This document shows positions 10,041 to 21,119 of a stretch of DNA of 64,000 bases, one piece after another. Every line of letters starts with the position of its first letter. The stretch's first letter is position 1. The translations under genes and the position numbers were made by a program. Under the pieces are notes generated by a model, which saw nothing but the letters and a program-made list of their open reading frames with translations, searched no databases and was not told the DNA's origin. This DNA is from Fulvia fulva. Taxonomy: Eukaryota; Ascomycota; Dothideomycetes; Mycosphaerellales; Mycosphaerellaceae. The stretch is taken from the NCBI RefSeq assembly GCF_020509005.1, contig NC_063024.1, positions 186,001 to 250,000 of the forward strand. Direction: 5' to 3'.

Positions 10041-10437
10041 ACTCGCCGCTGGTTGAGTGGCCAGCATCCCATCACGACGCAGCTAGCGCCATGTTCAACT
10101 GTTCCGTGCCACGTCGCGCAGGATGCCAGAACCGCTTGGTCAGTAAAGATAAATGTTGCCACTATACCGTGACGGTCGTGATGTATCTCTCTTTGAGGCG
10201 AAGAAGGGACGATTTCATAATATGGCCTGGTTCGTATCATACTCATCAGCTAACTTACAACCTCATCGCTCAAACTGATGCCTCCCACCCCCGTGCTGTG
10301 GCATCATCCCATTACCATTATAGCCATTGCGCCATCATGTTCGTGATGTTCGTGTGCGTTCTTTGATTATATACAATGTGGGTATCTTGTGCCAAATGCT
10401 ATGATGCTTGAAGCCAACACAATTCCATCGAATATGG
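10041..10437. other. No supported gene
   Basis: Lies downstream of the stop codon of the minus-strand coiled-coil gene, so it probably contains its 3' untranslated region and terminator. No other feature seen. Confidence 0.35.
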
Positions 10438-12186
10438 TTAGAGTGCGCCGATGCGAAACCCTTGAGAGCTCATGTGTGATTGCGATGTCGAGATGTAGCC
10501 AGTGGATATGCCGTGCTTCGGGTCATTATCGCCCATGAGGTTGGCCTGCGTCGCCGTCGAGTCGCTGGCGTGTCTTGAGGTCCAGTCCATTGCTGGCAAG
10601 GGCGCGTTGAGACACACACCGGTCTCGACTTCCACTCTCTTGGCAAGGATCGCAGTGTCCAGCTCCCATCGCCAGTAGATTCGCCTTCGTTTCTCATTGA
10701 TGCATTCATCCGTCTTCGACACTTCGCCAGTGAAAGTACGCTCGAGCTCCAGCTCCGTCTTACGCTGCTGGCGTTTCAGCTCTTGCAGCTCTCGCTCCTG
10801 CCTCTGCGACCGCAATCGCATCCGTCGCGACTGCTCGCCTCGCAGGACATTAATCTGGCTCTCGTGCTTGTTGTCCATGTGGTCGCGCGCCCTACGTGCC
10901 TTGTCGAGCTCCGCGCGGTCTTGTTTGGTGACTTGACGGTTATGTTGCTCGCCACTGCTGTACGTGCCCGCACAGTATGCCTCCATATGCTTCAGTGCTG
11001 TGGCGTTGTCGCGCTCTTCTTTCTCTTGCAAGTCTCGCAAGTCGGACTCTGCTTTGACTTGCTTGTCCTCGGCATCGGCGATTGCTGAAGAGTGATGCTC
11101 CGCCATGTCCTCAAGCGCACTTTCGTGGTTGGTGAGCATCTCTTTTCGGTAGTGCTCGTGTTTACTGTTCAGATCCGATCGTTGCTTGTCTGCCCACGCG
11201 AGGAACCGATCTCGTTGCTCGGCTTGGACCTTCTGTAGCGAGACGTAGTCGTCACGATCCGTGATGTGTTGTGATGCGTTACCACCTGCTGATGTAACGT
11301 GGACATGCCTCGACTCATCAGACACGGCGCGGCTGCGACAATTCGATAGTGCTCCAGGCCGTTGCTGTTGATGAGAATGGATCGAATCCCTTCGTGAACT
11401 GGCGACGGAAGGCGCAATCGACATGGCTTCGTCCCATTGCTCCAGCTTATCCAGCAGGGCATTCTGCTCTTCCTGCGTCATGACATGCTCCACCAGACTG
11501 CCAGGTATTGGCTTGCCACAGCAGCTCGGTACGGCTCCGGTCTGGCACTCAATTGCGTTCTTGACTGTATTCCTCAACGCCTGAGTGCACAGCTTGTGAC
11601 CACATGGTAGCTTGTGCATAGCTCGGCGTTGACTCGCGACATGGTGTGGACAGTGCGGGCAGCTGTCTGGTAGAGAGACGTCTGAACCATTCCGACTGTG
11701 CCGCCGAAGCATGCTAAGACGTCTTATGCGACGCAAGTGTCTCCTCGGCGATCCAGAATCCGGTGACGGCGGTTGCGACAAGGGCAGGGAGAAGGTCGAA
11801 CGGGATGGTGTAGTGAGCGGTGAGAACGAAATGGAGTGCCTGCCGTTGGGCACACCTCGCGAGATGAACGCATCATAGTCTCGGAATGACAGCGATGCTC
11901 TTGACCGTCGGCCGGTAGCATCATGATATCCTCTATCCTTCGACAGATCCGAGAATGTCGATGTCAAGCCAGTAGACTGCGATGCTCGCGAATCGATGGA
12001 CTCGGATCTGCGAGGGTAGTCCGGCCAGTATGCTTTGAACGACTTGCCATCCTGTGCTTTCTGCTCTTCGACGTCAATCCCCAGTAGCTTCGCCTGCGTC
12101 TTCAGCCTCTCATCCAACTGCTCTTCAGTGTCCCCATCAGCGATGTTCAGCACATCCAGCAGATACGAGAGGTCGGGCGCTAGCAT
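10438..12186 (-). CDS. RING/IBR-like coiled-coil protein
   Basis: Intact single-exon gene encoding 582 residues. Residues 60-170 are Ser/Arg-rich and probably disordered. A zinc-binding cluster follows at about 176-226: CPHCPHH, then KLPCGHKLC, then PSCCGKPI. This spacing resembles a RING or IBR finger (C-x2-C, CGHxxC, CC). About residues 305-500 are very rich in E, K, R and Q in heptad-like order, indicating a long coiled coil. The Cys-His cluster suggests an E3-ligase-like or scaffold role. That is inferred, since the second half of a canonical RING is atypical. A short Ser/Thr-rich tail ends the protein. The start is the first ATG of the frame, and the N-terminal segment LSYLLDVLNIADG looks structured. 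Confidence 0.75.
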   Translation of the reverse strand: MLAPDLSYLLDVLNIADGDTEEQLDERLKTQAKLLGIDVEEQKAQDGKSFKAYWPDYPRRSESIDSRASQSTGLTSTFSDLSKDRGYHDATGRRSRASLSFRDYDAFISRGVPNGRHSISFSPLTTPSRSTFSLPLSQPPSPDSGSPRRHLRRIRRLSMLRRHSRNGSDVSLPDSCPHCPHHVASQRRAMHKLPCGHKLCTQALRNTVKNAIECQTGAVPSCCGKPIPGSLVEHVMTQEEQNALLDKLEQWDEAMSIAPSVASSRRDSIHSHQQQRPGALSNCRSRAVSDESRHVHVTSAGGNASQHITDRDDYVSLQKVQAEQRDRFLAWADKQRSDLNSKHEHYRKEMLTNHESALEDMAEHHSSAIADAEDKQVKAESDLRDLQEKEERDNATALKHMEAYCAGTYSSGEQHNRQVTKQDRAELDKARRARDHMDNKHESQINVLRGEQSRRMRLRSQRQERELQELKRQQRKTELELERTFTGEVSKTDECINEKRRRIYWRWELDTAILAKRVEVETGVCLNAPLPAMDWTSRHASDSTATQANLMGDNDPKHGISTGYISTSQSHMSSQGFRIGAL

Positions 12187-13797
12187 TGTCCAGCATTATG
12201 GAGGGGATCGGTCGGGTGAGGTCCGGGTTCGTGCTTGCTAGAACATATTGTAGCGAATGGATGCGGTATACTGGAGGGTCCCTTGGTGTGGTTGCTTGTT
12301 GTGATACAGTGGTGTCTGTGACAAATGGGGCGTCGCGATGTTTCACCGGCCAGCAAATGTCGGGCTCTTCACCAACCAGAAGGCGATAATGAAAGACTCC
12401 CACAGCAGGAAGTCGGTCTTGCACAAGGCACCCACGTGGCACAGAAACGCAGGGGGGAGTGGTGCAATGCGATTGTTCGAGCACAGGACTCGCCAACTTG
12501 GGCCCAACCTTGATTCCTCCCACCTGCACGATAGACTTCACATACGCGACATTGCGCCGGAAACAGCATCGTCGCCGTTCGTCGCGTCCGGTATCCGCCA
12601 TTCCGAAACATCATCGTCTTCTCGAACACCAGCAGACTCCATCCTCCATCAGCATTGTTAGGGCACGGCTGTCGAGGTGGGCACCAGTCATGCACCTCCG
12701 CGAGACAATACTGCACACTGCCGAACGGGGTCGCACTTCATGCGATGATCATTATGATACAATGACCTCCTGGAGGATGGGTATGGCATGCCTTACTCGC
12801 TGACATGACCGACGCGCCAATGATGCAGTCTCTGAGTCGAGCGACTTGGTGTTGCGTGGCGTTCCCACTCGACTGCACCTGCCTCCCCAAGTCATCGCAG
12901 CCAACGCAGCCGCCCACCTCCTTCGACTGGACGTGGCTGCGAACATGCTTCATTTCAAACATGCAGCCATCACGACCGCCCGATGCCTTTTGCCGCCCTC
13001 TGAAAACCCATCTGCGAGCCTCCAGGCCGGTCTCCAGTACCTGCACTCCAGAGGCACAGCATGTCCATTTGTCCTGCAACAAGGACACAAGAACAGTACG
13101 TACTCCGCCTACGTATAGCTAACTTCGGCACCGAAGCATCATCTTTGATGACACGATCCTTCCGCGACCAACCAGCACTGCCGTAGCACGAACTTGCGGC
13201 GCAGCAGAGCCCGTATGTGGCTAGGCGGGCCACATCCACCATTGCCAAGTCGATACCATGGATCACACGCTCACATGATCATGTGGAAGTGCAAGGTCTT
13301 CTGCGTACCCTGGCCCCTCGAACGCCATTGCGTTGCTCGAGACAAGTACGGCATAGATGACTTGCAGCAAGGCTTGAAGTCGCCCACACAGTCCAATCGA
13401 TTTGTTGCATCTTTGCTTATACGCTTATCGGAATAACATCGTCACACGCATTATGTCGACGGACTGCCTTGCAGATACACGAATACCTTCTAGGTGGACT
13501 GGAGCGGTCAGTGACGACTGCCACCTCTGACGAAAGCGGTGAACGGTCAGCCTGGTGTGCCTTGCATCAACAAAGATTCGTGGCTTGATGGCTTATACAC
13601 TGCAGATATGCAATTGCGGAAAGTTGCATAGATCGACAACACATACTGATTATATTCTCGAGCACGATACGGCCCACGCGTCGCACGGCAGCTATCGAAC
13701 ATGGTCCTATACTATCGACCAACTGAAACACTTCGGGATCGACACTCAATTGCCTACCAGGCTACCACCCATCACCCACCATGCAAGCCTCCCACCC
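12187..13797. other. Long intergenic region, no supported gene
   Basis: Many short frames overlap on both strands with no domain signature, intron pattern or RNA structure I can defend. The left end should contain the promoter of the coiled-coil gene; the right end borders the broken alcohol dehydrogenase. Confidence 0.35.
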
Positions 13798-15150
13798 TCA
13801 CGACCACCTCAACACCGGCTTCACAACCCTCCCCTCCTCCATATCCTTCAGCGCCACCGCAAAATCCCCATAATCATACACCTTACACAACCTCTCCACC
13901 GGAAACTTCCCTTCCCTCTGCAGTCTACAATTGATGCGGAATATACTTCTGCGGCCCACTATCACCCTCCCTCCGCCCTAACCACGCCTTGCTTCCCATC
14001 AAGAACTGCTGTGGATCGAGTTTGATCTGAGCACCTGCTGGCGCCAACCCGACGGTCACTGCTGTCCCGCGGTTTGCGAGCAGGGTGAGCATCGTCTCGA
14101 TTACGGAGGGCACGCCGGTGCATTCTATGGCGTAGTCGACGCCGAGGTCGTTGCTGAGGTCGCGAATGCTTGTAGGGAGGTCTGCGACTTTCGATGAGTT
14201 GAGTGGATCCGTCGCACCTAGCTCTTTCGCGAGGGGGAGCTTGTGGTCGTCGATGTCAACGCCGATGATTTGTTTCACTCCGAGGTACTTCGCTGCGATG
14301 AGAGCGGTCAAACCTACTGTTCCAAGCCCAAAAATCAAGATTGAAGAATCCGGTGAGGGCTTGAGGATGTTCTCAACCGTTCCTGCACCTGCTTCCCAGT
14401 CAGCACCCCGACCCATCCCCCATCCCCCGTCTCTCCTCTCTTCAACTCGCCAGCCCGAAACCCACACCCCATCGCCCTCAGAACCGGCACCGCTTCATCC
14501 CCCACCTCATTGGGTACCTTCACAACACTCGTCTCCTGCACAAAAGACTCTCGACTAAAACTACTCCGCCCGAAAAAAATTATGCCTTACCTCCTCCCCG
14601 TTCCTCTTCAGCCTCGCCGCCGTTCGTCGCCCCATCAGGCCTCAAGCCCGCGATGTGTAAACGCTTCCCGGGGTGGTTGGAGTGGCAGCGCCGGCAGGCT
14701 TGGCATGTTGGCAGGAGTTTATGGAGAGGAGGACGCGGTCGTTGATGTTGAGAGAGGTGGAGCGGACAGCAGAGCCGATTGCGAGGACCCGACCAGCGCC
14801 TTCGTGGCCTAGGACGAAGGGTGGTTTGGCGAGGGGAAGGTGGCCGGAGCGGACGGGACGGAGAGGTCTGGGTGGCTGATTTTGGTGAGGAGTATTGCCT
14901 GTTGTATGGCCATGGTGAGACAAGGGCTGTTTGACGGAGAGGGCTGGCTGTGGGTTGGGGTTTACTTACTACGAGAAGCTCGTTGGGTTGGAGGGCGTTG
15001 GAGATGATGGTTTGTGGTGTTCGTCAGGTATGATGACTCCCAATGCTGTGGGGTTTGTTGGTATTGGGTTGGATTTTGGGTTGTCCTTATCTCAAGCTTG
15101 AAGTCAGCACTATATTCGTGAACGACGAAGGCTTTGGTTTCGAGGTTGGA
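13798..15150 (-). pseudogene. Zinc-type alcohol dehydrogenase, multiply frameshifted
   Basis: Clear homology to medium-chain zinc alcohol dehydrogenases, spread over several frames. In order: ETKAFVVHEYSADFKLE (N-terminus, no ATG found before it); LGHEGAGRV (catalytic zinc region); CQACRRCHSNHPG (structural-zinc loop); FFGRSSF; MGCGF and AGTVENILKP; IFGLGTVGL (Rossmann GxGxxG); YAIECTG; and the C-terminal REGKFPVERLCKVYDY to VVKPVLRW, ending at 13798. Frame changes are needed before LAKPPFVLGHEG, before the Cys loop, before FFGRSSF and after KYIPHQL, and none is explained by an intron. One probable intron (14450-14389, 62 nt) has a GC-AG boundary whose removal gives the family-standard GCGFRAGAGTV. 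Very unlikely to make an enzyme. Confidence 0.8.
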
Positions 15151-15635
15151 GGGGTTGGTCTTTTGGTCTGCCGTGATTATGATAGTGGCTGCAAAGGGAG
15201 TAATGGGAACAGTATGATGGATGATGGCTTCGATGAACACAAGTCGCGGGAAGTAAGACTACTTTGCTCTTTGGAATTGCAAGAGGCCCGATCTTAGGTG
15301 TACATGTACCAGCACATGGAACGCATCTGTTGTCAGATACAACGCAGCAACTTGGAGAGCTTCTCGGCGCAATTGAGGGGCTGTTAACATGTGCTGCGGT
15401 CGATCGATGCGAAGCATGTTGCAGTGTCCAGGGGTTCATGCTGCGCGAGCCTGCGCGAGCAAGCCCCTTAGTGTCAGCGAGCACTACCACTGCTCGTAGG
15501 AGCCACTGCAGCTGTAGATAGAAGTTTTGTCATCGTGGTCGGCACGCACGGGCCTGCGATGAGTCGGGAAGAAGTGTGTAGCATGGATCCGAGTATAATG
15601 ATCATGCCAATGTACCTCGGGCGCTGACAGCTTTG
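15151..15635. other. Intergenic, no supported gene
   Basis: Lies between two broken minus-strand genes. No motif, RNA or repeat of note. Confidence 0.3.
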
Positions 15636-16440
15636 CTATTTCCGCAACCCCAACAACCTCTCAGCATTCCCAAACGCAAACCCCTCCATCTCCTCCCTCC
15701 CCAACAACCCACTCCCCGCCAACTCCTGCACAAACTCCCACCCCACCTCGTTCCCCACAAAAGGATAATCCACACTATACATAACCCTCTCCGGCCTCGT
15801 CACCTTCAACAACATCTCAAACGTCGACGCTCACATGAAAGAAGCCCGCCACCGTCACCCAAATATTCCTATCCCACACCTCTGCAAATGTGGTCCCGTT
15901 GCGAATCCGGTTGTCGTCCACGCGGTCGATCATCATGGGGAGGTTCTCGCCTTCGTGGCCGAGGACTATTTTGAGGTTGGGGAATTTGGAGAAGAGGCCG
16001 GCGGCGCAGAGGCGGATGATGTGGAAGCCGACGTCGACGTGTCAGCCCCAGGCGGAGGCTCCTAGGCGGCCGACGATGCTTGTGGGGTAGTTTCCGGCGA
16101 ATTGTTGCTGTAATGCGGCTGGAGATGGAGGGGATGGGTGGAGATAGATTGGTACGTCTAGACGCTCTGCTGTCTCGAAGACGGGCCAGAAAGTCTCGTT
16201 ATCATAGTACGTCCCGTCCATTAGGTGGTTATCGATCATCGCGCCGACCAGGCCGAGATCTTTCACGGCTCGCTCGGGTTCCACTGCTGCTTCCTTTGGG
16301 AATGCCATGGGCAACGCTGCAAAGCCGCTGAAGCGAGAAGGGTTGGCGGCCATTGCTTGGGCGAGCTCGGTGGATCTCTTGTCTCAAGGCTCTCAGCCAA
16401 GTCGGGCTAGACCGTCGGCTCAGACCACACACTGCAGGAA
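15636..16440 (-). pseudogene. Amidohydrolase (Amidohydro_2) family, broken
   Basis: The frame contains ANPSRFSGFAALP, GAMIDNHL, YLHPSPP, KIVLGHEGENLPMM, RIMYSVDYPF-type sequence (here RVMYSVDYPF) and FAFGNAERLLGL. These are hallmarks of the TIM-barrel metal-dependent hydrolase/decarboxylase family that includes gamma-resorcylate and 2,3-dihydroxybenzoate decarboxylases. Stop codons interrupt it: a TGA replaces the conserved Trp of the ASAWG-W-H motif (just right of 16041) and others precede DKRSTELAQ. A one-base frameshift near 15830 is needed between AGFFH and MLLKVTRPERV. The N-terminal ~80-100 residues with the first metal-binding motif were not found. It is probably non-functional, and the exact substrate is unknown. 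Confidence 0.75.
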
Positions 16441-16929
16441 ACCTTACAATCTCCTTCTATCTTCCTACACTTCATCATCGCCATCACAGAATCACCAGAC
16501 GTTGGCTAACGACTACAAAGAGTATTATGCCACAGAAGGCAATACTCGCGATGCCGGCCTCACCTCACCTCCTCACCATGGCGTCTTCGGCCAAGCTGGT
16601 GGGATGCCGACTGCCGCTCAAGACGTGACATGCAGCTTGCATTTTAAGCGGTATAGGCGGGCAGGAACACGCTATGGCACGTTGCTACCTCAGTACGCGC
16701 GATGATATTCCGCACTTGGTGTTGATGCCATCGAGGGCGTTAGGTTAATGTTTTCCCACGTTCTTTCACTCATCTTCATCTCCTCTACAAACAACTTCGG
16801 CCAACAGTACAGCATCTCGCAGCAACTCCAAGGCCTCATGATAGCCGAGGGTAAACATTGAGGGTGTGGCGTTTTGTCGAAGCGGACCTGTGATCCTCGT
16901 TTGTCAGCCAGCCCAGAGGCCAATACACG
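16441..16929. other. Intergenic between the amidohydrolase remnant and the MFS gene
   Basis: No supported gene. The right part should include the promoter of the plus-strand transporter starting at 16930. Confidence 0.3.
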
Positions 16930-18333
16930 ATGGCAGCGTCTTCTGCCACGAGCGAAGAAGAGAAGCAAGCAGAGTCGATGGATGTTGAGAAGCGGCATCA
17001 TGGCGACAAATTCGACGAGCAGATTGGAAAGGATGTGCCCTGCTTAGTGGTTGAAAAGGGTCCAGACGCAACCACCACGCCACTTGCACCTCCAGCGCTA
17101 CAAGATGGCGGCCTTCGAGCATGGCTTCAAGTCGCAGGCTCCTTCCTGGTATTCGGCAATCTTTGGGGCTTCACGTTCGCTTTTGGCTCTTTCCAGTCTT
17201 ACTATGAGCTCGACTTCCTCGCTGGTACATCCGCATCGACCATCTCGTGGATTGGGACTGCGACAGTCTTCCTTCTCATCCTCATAGGAGTCTTCTCTGG
17301 CCCACTGTTCGATCTTGGATACTTCCGGACTATGCTACTCGCCGGGGCCTTCATGGAGACCCTGTCCGTCTTCTTGATGAGTGTCTGCCACAACTACTGG
17401 CAACTCATGCTGGCGCAAGGTGTCCTTCAAGGTCTCGGAAATGGCCTCCTGTATTTGCCTGGTCTAGCACTGGTCGGACGATCGTTTAAGAAGAATCGTG
17501 CGATCGCAATGGGCGTTACGACTTGCGGAGCGCCAGTCGGTGGCGTGATCTATACTCTGGTTTTCGAGCAGCTGATCTCGAAAACATCCTTCGGCTGGAC
17601 TGTCAGAATCATGGGCTTCGTTATGCTGGCATCGTACTGCATCTCGTTCCCTCTGTTGCTTTGGGGCGTTAAGAATCTCGGCGGTCTTGCTTCGGGCACG
17701 CCGCGCAAGCTATTCGACCGAGCAGCGCTCACAGATGTGCCATTCTGGGCGTACAGCACGGCCAACTTCTTTATCTTCTGCGGCTACATGGTACCATTCA
17801 CGTTCATCCCATCATATGGACAGGTCATTATGGGCATGAGTCGAAGCTCTTCGCTATACGTCGCAATGGTCGCACAGGCCAGCAGCGTCCTCGGGCGACT
17901 GGTGGCTGGATACACGGCTTCCAAAATCGGCGTCCTCATCCCATGGATCAGCTGCGTCACCTGCAGTGCAATGTTCTGCATCGCTTGGATTGGAGTCGAC
18001 AGTGTTGGCGGGTTCTACGCTATCGCTGCACTGTACGGCTGCTTCAGTGGTGCGCTGATTCCGCTACCTCCCAGCGTCTTCCCAGTTGTCTGTCCAGACC
18101 AGAAAGTCTTTGGAGCTCGTCTAGGCATGGCGCAGGCTGTGGGCTCTGTTGCTAGTCTGATCGGGTCACCTATTGCTGCAGCTTTGGCAGATGCATCGAG
18201 CAGTGGTGGCCAGCCAAGCTATCTGGGGCTACAGCTGTTCAGCGGGCTCATCATGCTTGCTGGTGCCATCAATCTGGTCTTTCTATGGATTGTGCTGGCG
18301 AAGCGAAGCAACGGAGGCAGTAAACTGATCTGA
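16930..18333 (+). CDS. MFS transporter, monocarboxylate (MCT/SLC16-like) family
   Basis: Intact 467-residue single-exon membrane protein. The acidic/basic cytosolic N-terminus (about 75 residues) is followed by about twelve hydrophobic segments. The sequence GLRAWLQVAGSFLVF before the first helix is characteristic of fungal MCT-like proteins, which often read 'DGGxxAW'. Other features of that family are WIGTATVFLL in helix 2 and SFKKNRAIAMG in the fourth loop. Members import or export monocarboxylates, nicotinate-like acids or other small organic acids; the substrate cannot be read from sequence. It lies next to the broken amidohydrolase and dehydrogenase genes, on the opposite strand. Confidence 0.85.
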   Translation: MAASSATSEEEKQAESMDVEKRHHGDKFDEQIGKDVPCLVVEKGPDATTTPLAPPALQDGGLRAWLQVAGSFLVFGNLWGFTFAFGSFQSYYELDFLAGTSASTISWIGTATVFLLILIGVFSGPLFDLGYFRTMLLAGAFMETLSVFLMSVCHNYWQLMLAQGVLQGLGNGLLYLPGLALVGRSFKKNRAIAMGVTTCGAPVGGVIYTLVFEQLISKTSFGWTVRIMGFVMLASYCISFPLLLWGVKNLGGLASGTPRKLFDRAALTDVPFWAYSTANFFIFCGYMVPFTFIPSYGQVIMGMSRSSSLYVAMVAQASSVLGRLVAGYTASKIGVLIPWISCVTCSAMFCIAWIGVDSVGGFYAIAALYGCFSGALIPLPPSVFPVVCPDQKVFGARLGMAQAVGSVASLIGSPIAAALADASSSGGQPSYLGLQLFSGLIMLAGAINLVFLWIVLAKRSNGGSKLI

Positions 18334-18428
18334 CAGAATTCTATATATTTCGCTAAGTCGACATGTGTAAATGCTCCCAGCACTTCCCGGACTCCAACGC
18401 TATGCATCACACTACCGAGCAGACCCGA

Positions 18429-19238
18429 CTACTTCCCGACGTCATGGAGCCAAGAACGTTGTGTCGGCCTAGCAGAGTAGTGGCTAACGTTGACCAATGC
18501 CTGCAGCTGCTCATCTCCCAATACCATCACATCCCTAGCGACAAACCATCTCAACCCCTCTGAGCACGGCGGCGTCGTCAAGCTGCCACTATACGACCAA
18601 TAGCTGTGGTACTCAGCAACCTCATGGAGCGCTAAACTCGGCCGACAGCCCTTCACACTTCTCTTATGAGATCCATGCTCCTCCAGCGCCGGGAACTGTC
18701 CAAACTGCTCAAAGAACGTACTCGTCACATTCCGCGACCCAGAACTCGGATCAAACCGGAACGCAACAACAGCTTTCGGATTCCCCTGCGCATCAACATG
18801 CACAAAATGCATTTCCCCAGTAGACCGATCCCCATCAATCACATGTTCAGCCGGGACATGCGTATGGAAAGAATCCAGATAAACCCTCTCGCCATCAAAA
18901 TCCAGCGATGGCAGAGCAGTGTTGTCTCCTTCGGGCCGATCGACTACGAATTTTATCCCGTGGCCGGTGTTGCTGATTTGACCGGCCCAGTCGCCTTCGT
19001 AGTTGAACAGAGGGATGTGAGGACCGCCCATTGATTGGGAGGTGAGGGCTATGGGGGATTGGTGCATGCCGTCGTGGCAGAGGATGTTGGCTTGGTCGTC
19101 GTCGGCCCAGTGGGTTGGGGTGTCGTAGGACCAGGGGGAGGTGCTGCTGGAGCGTTTGGTGAGGTGGGATATGTCGCAGGCGAGGGAGGACGATGCGAGG
19201 AGCAGCACGATTGAGCTGATGGTGGTTGTGGTACGCAT
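18429..19238 (-). CDS. Secreted alpha-carbonic anhydrase
   Basis: Encodes 269 residues. An N-terminal hydrophobic stretch (IVLLLASSSLA, residues 10-20) is a signal peptide, so the enzyme is probably extracellular or wall-associated. The alpha-CA domain spans about 35-265. Zinc ligands are expected at His125 and His127 (SFHTHVPAEH) and His144 (EMHFVH). The family signature SLTTPPCSEGL is near residue 225, and SPIAL (SPI in most members) near 61. It interconverts CO2 and bicarbonate. It is single-exon, undamaged, and converges tail-to-tail on the MFS gene with about 95 bp between stop codons. Potential N-glycosylation sites (NVT, NVS) are present. Confidence 0.9.
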   Translation of the reverse strand: MRTTTTISSIVLLLASSSLACDISHLTKRSSSTSPWSYDTPTHWADDDQANILCHDGMHQSPIALTSQSMGGPHIPLFNYEGDWAGQISNTGHGIKFVVDRPEGDNTALPSLDFDGERVYLDSFHTHVPAEHVIDGDRSTGEMHFVHVDAQGNPKAVVAFRFDPSSGSRNVTSTFFEQFGQFPALEEHGSHKRSVKGCRPSLALHEVAEYHSYWSYSGSLTTPPCSEGLRWFVARDVMVLGDEQLQALVNVSHYSARPTQRSWLHDVGK

Positions 19239-21119
19239 TTTGACGACCGCAAGGAAGCTCTGTTGTGGAATGTTGATCAGGTCGGACGTTCTGATATTTG
19301 CCAGGGCGCGATGGATTTACGATGATGGTAAGATATCTGCCAGTATCGAGGTCGACACCTTTATATCGATTCCTCCAGCCTCAAACCAGCAACCCGCTCG
19401 ACTCCACGATGCACTTTCTGCCCTCCCTTCTCCGCGCAGCTCACCCAGCCTTTCCGTCTCGTTGTCGTGCCGGAGATCGTTGAGACCTTGGTATGGACCC
19501 GCTCTCATAGGCGAGACGTTCGTTAACGCTCGCCTGTATAGCACAACCCTTGCCGGTGGCGTGACACAACGGACTTTCACTCTTGGCTTGAGGGGATCAC
19601 TGGGGACGATGCACGAGCGGTCTTCTTTGCGAGATTTAGATGGATCTGGAACTTGTGGAGTTGCAGGTTAGGCGTTCGTCGCGACTGGCTGGGCTTTATG
19701 GGTTCGCAGGCCAACGCATGGGTACCACGCGGTCTTCACGGGTGAGCGAGGGGAATTGGATGCCTCATTGTTCTTCCGGTCAGGCCTAGGGGGCTGGGTG
19801 TGCTATACCTGGATCTTGGGGATGTCGAGTTGCGGGCCTGACGTCGTCTTCAGTGTGCCCCATCACTTCCCACGTGGGCATTTCATCTCTGTAGACCGAC
19901 TATTTCCGCCCGACTACCCAGGTTCCCACGGAGATGGCAATCCGCCATGTTCTTCAACAATCCCGAAGGAGGTCCAGGAAACAATACCATTGTTCAGCAC
20001 ATGGCACACCATGCCCAGACGGCGCTACTGCGTCCCAACAATCTCGCGTGAGAGGCCAGACGCGACGTTGAGCTGTAGCAACCCCATGTCGCACAGAAAT
20101 GCTGCAGCTCGTGCTGACTGGAGGCTTGGTGGTAGGGCTGGAAGTGCTCGAAGATAACTGGCTGACGTGTGCCGCCATTCGCTTGTGGGTCAGCTAAGCC
20201 AACATATGGGTGTGCCGGAATTGGCAAATGCTTGAACTGAGCAATGAGAGGAGATATTTCTGCTGCTGGTGTGCTGCGCATTTGGGGCCTCATGGAAGTG
20301 ATTGCGGCGTTGCCGATTGACCAGTGATCATCGTCAGGCAGCGGTTCTTCTCTCGTTGACCTCCTCCAAGACAGCGTATCGCCTGCGGGCCGATCTACCA
20401 TACATCGTCGCGAAGATGAGACCAAGTATAGTGATTTCCTACTTCCAGTAACGGACATCGCCGCAGATGGTGGCCCTCACGCAGTCTCTTAAGAAGGTGT
20501 CGAGATCGACTGTCGCCAATTCCTCGCACGCAACATCATGCCACGCTCTGCGTTTGGTTACGGCCTGACATATTCCGCCTTCAACTCCTTGTCGCCAAGC
20601 ACAGCGTGGACGCTCTCAGCAGATCTTTCGCGATCTTCGCCACGCCCAGAGATTTTCGTGTCGGGGGCCGTCCAGTCCCTCTTCGACACGATCGCAACGG
20701 CGTCCGTACAAGTCTGTAATACGAACTCTGTGCAAGCCGTGGAGGTGACACAGCTGCCTGTGAGGTTTCCTCCCTGGTAATGAGGCATTGCAGCATTCCA
20801 GAGGTTTCAGCAAGGCCGCGTATGCGCCGAACGCATGCAGGGGTGTTGGGGTCATACGAAAGCGCAGCAGTGCGAGTCGCCGTGTTGCCGATCGATGTCG
20901 TACGTCGGAGAGAACCTGGAGGATGCTGCTGAGGTTGCGGGTCGAGCTCAAGTCGTGATGGCAGAGTCCATGAAAGTGTCTCTTGGTCACACACCAATGA
21001 CCATGTCCCCGAGCAATGGAAAACGTTGGCTGAGAAGTAGTGCCAGATCGGATATCAGCATAAACTACATCATCGACCATGTTACTCTACCACAACGGTA
21101 TCGTACCATCACCCGCTTT
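19239..21119. other. Long intergenic region, no supported gene
   Basis: Open frames of 70-150 codons exist on the minus strand (for example about 19994-20458 and 20558-21080), but I see no domain, signal peptide or convincing splice pattern. A minus-strand Cys-containing stretch near 20700 (GNLTGSCVTSTACTEF) might be an exon of a small secreted protein; I could not extend it. Confidence 0.3.

Noticed and set aside
12459..13436. Multiple open frames between the coiled-coil gene and the dehydrogenase remnant
   Set aside because: Similar lengths on both strands, no motif, no consistent intron signals.
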